A program made the position numbers and the translations under genes. The notes under the pieces were generated by a model, which was not told the origin of the DNA, did not search any database, and was given only the letters and a program-made list of their open reading frames with translations. A DNA stretch of 64,000 nt from Rhineura floridana (lineage: Eukaryota > Chordata > Lepidosauria > Squamata > Rhineuridae): assembly GCF_030035675.1 (NCBI RefSeq), contig NC_084492.1:26871761-26935760 (forward strand), given 5' to 3'. Of the stretch, positions 57,878 to 64,000 are shown piece after piece. Position 1 is the first letter of the stretch; every line of letters begins with the position of its first letter.

Positions 57878-58711
57878 GTGGTTTTCCTATATTTTTCTTT
57901 TAAAATGGCAATTAAGAAAGTGGCTGAGAAGCTGGAAATAACTATGTTTCAGAAAATAATGGATGAGATTGAGATAACGAAACAAAACCTGCGACAGGGT
58001 TGTAAGGAGCTGAAAATTGAATTGAGTAAAATGAAGCAGGAGATTAAAGATATAGGGGTCCCTGTGAGAGAGGTGACCCTGGAAGGGGTCCCTGTGAGAG
58101 AGGAGACCCCGGAGATTGGAACAAACGTGGAACAGGAAAAAGATTTGGAGTCTATGGACTTTAGAAATAAAATTTATTGTTTGGAGACACAGGAGATTAA
58201 AGACATAGGGGTCCTTGTGAGAGAGGAGACCCTGGAGACTGGAACAGGGGTCCCTGTGAGAGAGGAGACCCTGGAGACTGGAACAGGGGTCCCTGTGAGA
58301 GAGGAGATCCCGGAGATTGGAACAAACGTGGAACAGGAACAAGATTTGGAGTCTATGGACTTTAGAAATAAAATCTATTGTTTGGAACTCAATGTTATCT
58401 CTGAAGAAATTAATGAAGATTCTAGAGATAAAGTTATCAATGGCATGGATAATCTTCTGGACTGGAATGATGTGATGGAGCCCAATATAGAGAAAATCTA
58501 TGGAATTAACTGCAGCCATGTGACAATGGAAAAACTTTCAAGAGATGACCCAGTGTATTTTGAAAAAAAGAACAGAGATATGATTTTACAGCAGTATTTC
58601 AGCAACCTATTCAGAATGGATGGCAAGAAAATATTTGGGATAGAGGTAATTCCCATCAGACTCTTACTATATGACTATGGCTTTGACAGCAAGATTATTA
58701 TGGAATACTGA
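57878..58711 (+). CDS. ORF1-like protein of the L1-like element
   Basis: An open frame of 277 codons. The ATG at 57905 (MAIKKVAEKLE) is the more likely start, because the nine residues before it (MVFLYFSFK) look like translated UTR; that gives 268 aa. Residues about 10-60 are Lys/Glu-rich with heptad-like spacing (EKLEITMFQKIMDEIEITKQ), suiting a coiled coil as in L1 ORF1p. The middle, about residues 54-170, holds a nested tandem repeat. The C-terminal part (YGINCSHVTMEKLSRDDP, ILQQYFSNLF, YDYGFDSKIIMEY) has no domain I can name firmly. The nearest guess is a diverged L1 ORF1p RNA-binding region. L1 ORF1p is an RNA-packaging chaperone; that role is inferred here, not shown. Confidence 0.7.
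   Translation: MVFLYFSFKMAIKKVAEKLEITMFQKIMDEIEITKQNLRQGCKELKIELSKMKQEIKDIGVPVREVTLEGVPVREETPEIGTNVEQEKDLESMDFRNKIYCLETQEIKDIGVLVREETLETGTGVPVREETLETGTGVPVREEIPEIGTNVEQEQDLESMDFRNKIYCLELNVISEEINEDSRDKVINGMDNLLDWNDVMEPNIEKIYGINCSHVTMEKLSRDDPVYFEKKNRDMILQQYFSNLFRMDGKKIFGIEVIPIRLLLYDYGFDSKIIMEY
58037..58387 (+). repeat. Nested tandem repeat within the ORF1-like gene
   Basis: Block 1 (58037-58186, 150 nt) and block 2 (58190-58387, 198 nt) both run from QEIKDIG to FRNKIYCLE. Within them, units starting GGGGTCC at 58055, 58085, 58208, 58247 and 58286 encode GVPVREETLETGT-type 13-mers; the last three are exactly 39 nt apart. All lengths are multiples of three. Confidence 0.9.
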
Positions 58712-59290
58712 TAATGGAAGATTGGATACTGAAATTACTGGACTTAACAAGACTACTGAAGATGGAAGATGGAAAATGGAACTAATAGGGATAATAGAAC
58801 AATGGCTACTGAAATTACTGAACCTAACAGATTCTGATGTGATGGATTAATTGAAATGTTTATTTTGACTATGGTTATGACAACAAGATTATCATAATTA
58901 GTAATGAGATGGATTAATTGATATGCTTATCTGGAAAAAAAATTGATAGATATATTTCTTAAAGAATTGAAACCTCTCTTTGACTTTTTGTGGAAAGAAT
59001 AAAGTAATGTTTATGAGATTTGATGATTAAGTAAGATAACTACTGGAGGAAAGTGATTTTATAATATGACTTAAGAGACAGGATTGTTATATATTATAGA
59101 CTTATAACTGATTTGATCTTTGACAAATGGGAAGTCAATATTTTACTCTTTATTTTTTATTTTTGTTTTTTTTTTCTTTTTTTTCTTTTTGTTTAACTAT
59201 TTTTGATTTTGTTTTTTGTCTTTGAATGTTTTATGATTTTGTCTTGTATGTTTTATGAAAATCTGAATAAAAATTATTGAAAAAAAAAAA

Positions 59291-59372
59291 GAAAACCCTA
59301 TGAATATATCCAAAAAAAGATTCATAGGGTCATCATAAGTTGTAATTGACTTGAAGGCATATAGCAACAATG
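59291..59372 (+). mobile_element. 5S rRNA-derived SINE, right part (BovB-type tail)
   Basis: After the duplicated target site, GGGTCATCATAAGTTGTAAT and TGACTTGAAGGCATATAGCA complete the tail that began at 57090. A 14-base local inverted repeat (ATATATCC..GATTCATAGG region) lies at the junction. Confidence 0.75.
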
Positions 59373-59663
59373 GAAAGGCTCACAAGAACTCAATGGTATG
59401 CAACATACCTGCCTCCATCATGGTCTTCCTGTCCCCAAGACTCAGAAACTTACTCTTTTGTGCTCAAAGAGGGTTCTGGAACCAGCACACACTGTCTAGG
59501 GCAGCTTAATACAACTACTCTCAGCCTCAGGGTCAAACTACACATGACATTAATGATGTCATTTAAAAAACTGACCTTGGCATTTGTATGGCATGAGACA
59601 AAGCTCTTACAAGTAAAATTCATCCAATACTTTGCCTTGATGGAATTTTGAACCTGTACCCAG

Positions 59664-59664
<1 letters not shown>

Positions 59665-59696
<32 letters not shown>

Positions 59697-59945
59697 ACAA
59701 TAACAATAGGAATCCATTCTAAAAACCTTCTAAAATCTTTATCCCAGTTGGTGTCTGGATTTTAACTGTTTCTATATGTGCATTGTGGTTTTAAATGTTT
59801 TTTTTTAATTGTAAATATTGTTTTTATGCATGCAGGTGTTTTAATTACTTTTATATATACGTAACAGTTTTATATATGTCACTATATTGTCAATTGCCTT
59901 GAGAATCCTCATGGGAAATGATTCATAAATGAAATAAATAAATAC
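59665..59945 (+). mobile_element. (TTA)n run and L2-like 3' end
   Basis: (TTA)n at 59665-59694, then an A/T-rich 3' UTR ending TTGCCTTGAGAATCCTCATG and AAATAAATAAATAC, as in L2-type tails. Confidence 0.5.
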
Positions 59946-60483
59946 TAACTCTATTATTGTCTTTGGTTTTGTAATTTACTGTCTTTAGATTTCAGTCCCC
60001 TCCTAGTCTGAGACCTCAGGGTACATGACATCAATTTTTGATTAAATTGATTGGTACAACATGGGTTTAGCACCCCACTGTAGCTTATTAATTCTCCTCT
60101 GCAATTCTCCTTTTATCACCACATTAGTGTTGCAAGGAAAACACTGGACTGGGAATCCCTTTGCAATGAGCAGTTCTGCCCTTTGTTCATTTCTTTGCCA
60201 GTCTTCCTTGCAAGGTGAATTGGTGTTGCATTGACACTGACCAGATTTCCCCCCCCCCCATTCTAAAATTTTCTATCCTGTACCCTACCCTGCCTGTGGG
60301 CTCTTGTTTCAATGTATACAATGAACAAAAAAGAGAGACTACAATCCAATATGAAAAATGGGTACCCACACACCCCAGCCAATTATAAAATAATCCCAGT
60401 TATTTATTTGTTTTCAAATGCACCTGAGCAGCAGCAATCAGGAAGTCTTCTTACACAGGAGGGTTCATAGCAATGTCCTAAAG

Positions 60484-60715
60484 CAGGGTAGGGTTAGAAA
60501 ACCTGTGGCCCTTCAGATGTTGCTGGTCTCCAACTCCCATCATTCCTGATGATTGGCTATGCTGGCTGGGACCAGGGGTGTAGTTGTCTGGGGTTACAGA
60601 CCCCTTACTGTTTTTGGAGCAGGGTCTCAGCCAGATCCCTATGTACAAGCTGGGATGATGGGAGTTGTAGTTCAGCAACCTCTGGAGAGCCAAAGGTTCC
60701 CCATACCTGCTCTAG
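60484..60715. mobile_element. Family A element interrupted by another short repeat
   Basis: The outer arms are CAGATGTTGCTGGTCTCCAA (left) and GGGAGTTGTAGTTCAGCAAC (right). About 60573-60650 (GGGTGTAGTTGTCTGGGG, ending CCCTATGTACAAGC) is foreign to the family and recurs, diverged, at about 20680-20745. Confidence 0.6.
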
Positions 60716-61374
60716 CATGACATGTAAAACAGCCCTTTTGGACCCAGCCAGTTACTTTTGGTCCTCAGCTATCATGCTCGATTTTGGTAATGCAGTACTC
60801 AACTAGTCTGCAATGTAGCTGTTAATTATCTCCAAGCCTTTTAGATTAGTATCTATAATGCTAATGTAATGGAGCCAGGTATTGATTAGGAAAAGTGGGG
60901 AGTTTCTCTCTTGTGACTGGATCTGCCAGAGAAGGTTGTAGCTTTATTTATAACCCACATACAAGTAGCAACATCTCTGTGAACTGTGAGCATAACTTCA
61001 TTTGATTGGTGGCAACTATTCCATTTTATATTAGGGCAGTCAACTGCTCAAGACCTTTTCAGCTGATTAACTTCTGGCTTCTCACTAGTGGACTTATTAA
61101 ATGGCTATATTGCAAACCCTGAACAAAGGTGCTTTTTAAAAAAACTTTTTTTAAAAAAAGCCTAGGTCCAAGATAGCTAAAGAGGCTGCTTATCACTTGG
61201 TTTTTTGAATCAATCTCTTCAGTACTCAACTAGAACAGCACAAATGACATGAACTTCATTGTATCATTTCATCATAGGGGTTAATTTTGCCAATAAATTA
61301 GATGAGTGTCCCCTCTCCCCCCCCCCCCGAACTGGTTTACCTAGTTCTTTATAAATGGAAAGAATAATTTAGGC

Positions 61375-61465
61375 TTCAGTCCTAATCCCACTGAACCAGG
61401 AGTAAACTCTATTGAATTCGATAGGGGTTACTTTAGGCTAGACATGGTTAGCATTGTACTGTTAG
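61375..61465. repeat. Palindromic repeat, family P2 (diverged)
   Basis: CAGTCCTAATCCCACTGAAC and TAGGGGTTACTTTAGGC, ending GCATTGTACTGT. Confidence 0.4.
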
Positions 61466-61481
61466 TCTAGTGAAAGGGTGA

Positions 61482-61805
61482 GGAACCTTTTTCAAGCTGA
61501 GGGCCACATTCCCTTCTGGGCAACCTTTTAGGGGCCAATTGTCAGTGGTGTACAGGGCCAGAGAGGCCAAGAAGGCAGAGCAACAGATGTGAAATTTGCC
61601 TTTGTACAGTAGGCCAATTTCTTCACATGCCCCTCTCTCCATCCATCTAGGGAAGCAAGTGGCATCATCAGAGTTCCAGGAGATGTTCCAGCCAGGTCAA
61701 AACACGCAAGGACAGTGCGCAGCAGGGCCAGGGAGGGAGGGGCAGGTTATGGTCTTGGGAAAATCAGGAGGCCCTGATAGAGAGGCCGAGAGACACATTT
61801 GACCC
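61482..61805 (+). mobile_element. hAT-like element, family B (diverged)
   Basis: AGGGTGAGGAACCTTTTTCA, GGGCCACATTCCCTTCTGGG, TACAGTAGGCCAATTTC and GGAGATGTTCCAGCCAGGTC follow the family B order; the right end is lost. Confidence 0.6.
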
Positions 61806-62349
61806 CTAGGCCTATCGTTTGTCTCCTGGGATTGAGACCAACAATTTCTTAACATCCCAGCTGATTTGCTTACTACTTCCCCATTCCGTCTGAAAAGTTG
61901 TTAGCCTGTATTCACCATACAAGCAACATCTGTATTGAAATTTTAAAGATCCTCCAATGCCCATCTCTCATTGGGTTTTGAGATATAACTCGATTGTAGA
62001 ATCATCTATTCTTACCCTTTGCCTCAAGGTAGTATTATATAATTATGTATCTACCCTCCCTCCAAGAGAGACAGAAAGAGAGAATAGGTTAAATCAAGAC
62101 TTACTGTATCAGTGGCACGAACAGATTTTGGTCCTCTCTAAAACACCAAGAGACTCCTTACACTACTAGTGTAACCCCCGTGCATTGCACCCTACATGAG
62201 CCAAGTAGCCGTAGTAAGCTCACTAACCCATCAAGATATTTCCTTTGAGTCTACCCCCCCTCTACTATTGCAGATATTTGGGCAACCGAGTTAACAACTT
62301 GTTTCTCAGAGAAACCTCTATTGTCTTTCAGTTGAAGCTTTTCTGCAGG

Positions 62350-62525
62350 GTATATTAGGCTGTGTACACACCATACATTTAAAGAACATTGTTTTCCCTA
62401 AAGAATCCTGGGAACTATAATTCACTCCTACAATTCCAAGCACCCTTAACAAACAACAGTTCCCAGGATTCTTTGGGAGAAAGAATATGCTTTAAATGTT
62501 TGGTGTGCTATGTATTCAGCCTTAA
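62350..62525. repeat. Palindromic repeat, family C
   Basis: GGCTGTGTACACACCATACA and TTTAAAG on the left; CTTTAAATGTTTGGTGTGCT and TATTCAGCC on the right. TTA flanks both ends (TTA|GGCTG, CAGCC|TTA), which would suit a 3-bp target duplication. Confidence 0.65.
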
Positions 62526-62937
62526 TGCTGGGATAATAGCTTCAGTTGTTGGACAGTATGGAAATGCAGTTAGTAATAAACAAATACAAACAATATTCTG
62601 GGGCCTGATGCAGGCTCTGAAACAATTTGTCTGACCCCTGCTGACCTACCAAAGTGTAATCAAGCTATGATGATCAGTTTGTACATAGTTCATACTCTCT
62701 TCCTGAGCACTGCAAACCATACTTCTTGAGACTAACCATAGTTTGCCTCAAACAAGAGAGGGAGGAGAAATTAGAGGCCAGGGAAAATGGAAAGTCTCAG
62801 CACCAAACCAGTTTGGCATTATAGCTGAGCCAGCCTATTTAGTCCTTCAGTGGACATATAACCCTTGCTCAACTCTATGGGGAAGTCTATAGTATTTTAG
62901 TGGTATAGAATGTTTAGACAGAGCTATTTGGGAAGGG

Positions 62938-63118
62938 GCCGAAGGTCAATAGTAGACCATCTGCCTTGCATGCAGAAGGTCCCAGGTTGAATCCCAGGCA
63001 TCTCCAGGTTGGGCTAGGAGAGGATCCTGCCTAAAACCCTGGAGAGCTGCTGCCAGTCCATGTAGACAATACTGAGCTAAATGGACAAATGGTCTGACTC
63101 AGTATAAGGCAGCTTTGT
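62938..63118 (+). mobile_element. tRNA-Ala-derived SINE
   Basis: GGGGCCGAAGGTCAATAGTA, CTGCCTTGCATGCAGAAGGT, CCAGGTTGAATCCCAGGCAT and the body CTGCTGCCAGTCCATGTAGA. It shows A box, TGC anticodon arm and B box. Confidence 0.8.
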
Positions 63119-63429
63119 TTCAACAAAGGCTGAGCTATTTAACTTCAGCATCTCACCAACACCTTTCATAGCTGGCCCATATTCTCTTTGGAGGCTTGCA
63201 AAGTCAGGAAATAGCTAAAAATAGCTTGGGCAGGTTTTGATTTCTCCATTAAGTACAAATAAAGTCTCATCTCTATTGGATTTCTTTGCTTTTTCTGCCA
63301 CAGCATGAAAGGCACATGTGGCTCATCACATTCTACAGGATTATTAAAATAACCCATGTGCAGTTGAGTAATACAGCTTCTTCGACTATAAAGATAAAAG
63401 CAAAGCATGTGAGACTTCAGCTGCAATGC

Positions 63430-63535
63430 AATACACACTCACCTGGGAGTAAGTCCCACTGAACCCAATGGAGCTTACTTTTGAGTAGACATGTATTGGA
63501 TTGCAGCCTAAGGCTGTAATCCTATGCAGTTACCT
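63430..63535. repeat. Palindromic repeat, family P2
   Basis: CTGGGAGTAAGTCCCACTGA and, inverted, CCAATGGAGCTTACTTTTGAG; it ends GGCTGTAATCCTATGCAG. Confidence 0.6.
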
Positions 63536-64000
63536 GAAAGTACCTTGAAAGAGGAGGTGATCTGACCACTCCTGAAAAAGCTCAGCCTGGACCCATTGGT
63601 TTGTGACAACTACCGACCGGTTGCAAATACCCCCTTTTCAGGGAAGGTGATTGAGAGGGTTGTGGCGCAGCAGTTGCAAGTACTCTTGGATGAAACAGAT
63701 TATCTTGACACATCCCAGTCTGGGTTCAGGCCTGGTTATGGGACCGAATCGGCCTTGGTTACCCTGATGGATGACCTTTATTGGGAGGACAGGGGGAGTG
63801 CGACCCTGTTATTCTTACTTGATCTCTCAGCAGCTTTTGATACCATTAACCATGGTATCCTTCTGGGCCGACTTGTTGAGATGGGTATTGGAGGCACTGT
63901 TTTACAGTGGTTCCGATCCTATCTCCAGGGTCGCTCTCAGCGAATAGCATTGGGTGACTGTCTTTCAGCTCCCTGGCAGTTGTGCTGTGGGGTGCTGCAG
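63536..64000 (+). mobile_element. L2 LINE, reverse transcriptase domain; continues off right edge
   Basis: From 63566 to the window end the frame is open for 145 codons. It reads NYRPVANTPFSGKVIERVVA, SQSGFRPGYGTESALVTLMD, LLFLLDLSAAFDTINHGILL, LQWFRSYLQGRSQRIALGD and the CCGVLQ edge, which are RT motifs 1 to 4 of the L2 clade, including the first catalytic Asp in FLLDLSAAFD. An in-frame TGA lies at 63563-63565, where relatives have Arg. The preserved frame suggests a fairly young copy. Confidence 0.85.

Larger units (their letters stand above)
57152..59290 (+). mobile_element. Full-length L1-like element with ORF1 only (HAL1-like)
   Basis: The perfect 19-base direct repeat GAAAACCCTATGAATATAT occurs at 57133-57151 and 59291-59309. 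Between them the element starts GACTTCCGGGAAGGG, has about 730 bp of 5' UTR, one ORF, a T-rich 3' UTR, AATAAA at 59266 and a poly(A) run at 59280. Those are the marks of target-primed reverse transcription with L1 machinery. No reverse transcriptase is encoded, so it must have been mobilised in trans. The exact target duplication and open ORF mean a recent insertion. Confidence 0.85.

Noticed and set aside
58208-58324. CRISPR-like spaced repeats
   Set aside because: The 39-bp units are contiguous and coding, with no unique spacers, in a vertebrate retroelement.
57887-58519. 210-codon minus-strand open frame opposite the ORF1-like gene
   Set aside because: It is the shadow of the repeat-bearing sense ORF; its text mirrors the 39-bp units and shows no domain.

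Overview
This window is nuclear DNA from a vertebrate, almost certainly a squamate reptile (lizard or snake). The evidence is two interrupted, conserved vertebrate genes with GT-AG introns set in DNA crowded with squamate-type repeats: BovB/RTE, CR1, L2 and L1-like LINEs, tRNA-derived and 5S rRNA-derived SINEs, and many short hAT-like and palindromic elements. No bacterial-type operon, CRISPR array or prophage is present.

Layout. 1-3.8 kb holds the 5' part of a LINE on the minus strand (ORF1, endonuclease, start of reverse transcriptase) that runs off the left edge. 4-8 kb is a repeat mosaic (CR1, BovB, L2, SINEs). 8.3-20.5 kb is a ten-exon plus-strand gene for a Borealin-family protein, best read as borealin-2 (CDCA9/Dasra-A), a chromosomal passenger complex subunit. 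22.9-41.6 kb is a nine-exon minus-strand gene for DNAJA2, a farnesylated class-A J-domain co-chaperone, with a CpG-island promoter at 41-42 kb. The two genes converge tail to tail, about 2.4 kb apart between their poly(A) signals. 42-64 kb has no recognisable host gene. It is intergenic DNA made largely of transposable elements, and it ends in an L2 reverse transcriptase reading off the right edge.

Every coding exon of both genes was traced by eye. Borealin-2: 885 nt, 294 codons plus stop, phases consistent across nine introns. DNAJA2: 411 codons plus stop, with the J domain HPD, G/F region, four CxxCxGxG zinc motifs and C-terminal CAHQ box all present. The genes share no evident pathway (mitotic chromosome segregation versus Hsp70 co-chaperoning), and nothing suggests co-regulation.

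The most striking non-genic feature is a complete 2.1 kb L1-like element with only an ORF1-type gene. It is bounded by a perfect 19-bp target-site duplication, inserted inside a 5S rRNA-derived SINE that has a BovB-like tail, and its ORF carries a nested 39-bp tandem repeat. Several hAT-like insertions keep 8-bp target duplications, and one TA-flanked short element sits inside a tetranucleotide microsatellite. I found no convincing new biological system; the unusual material is transposon biology and one lineage-restricted gene.
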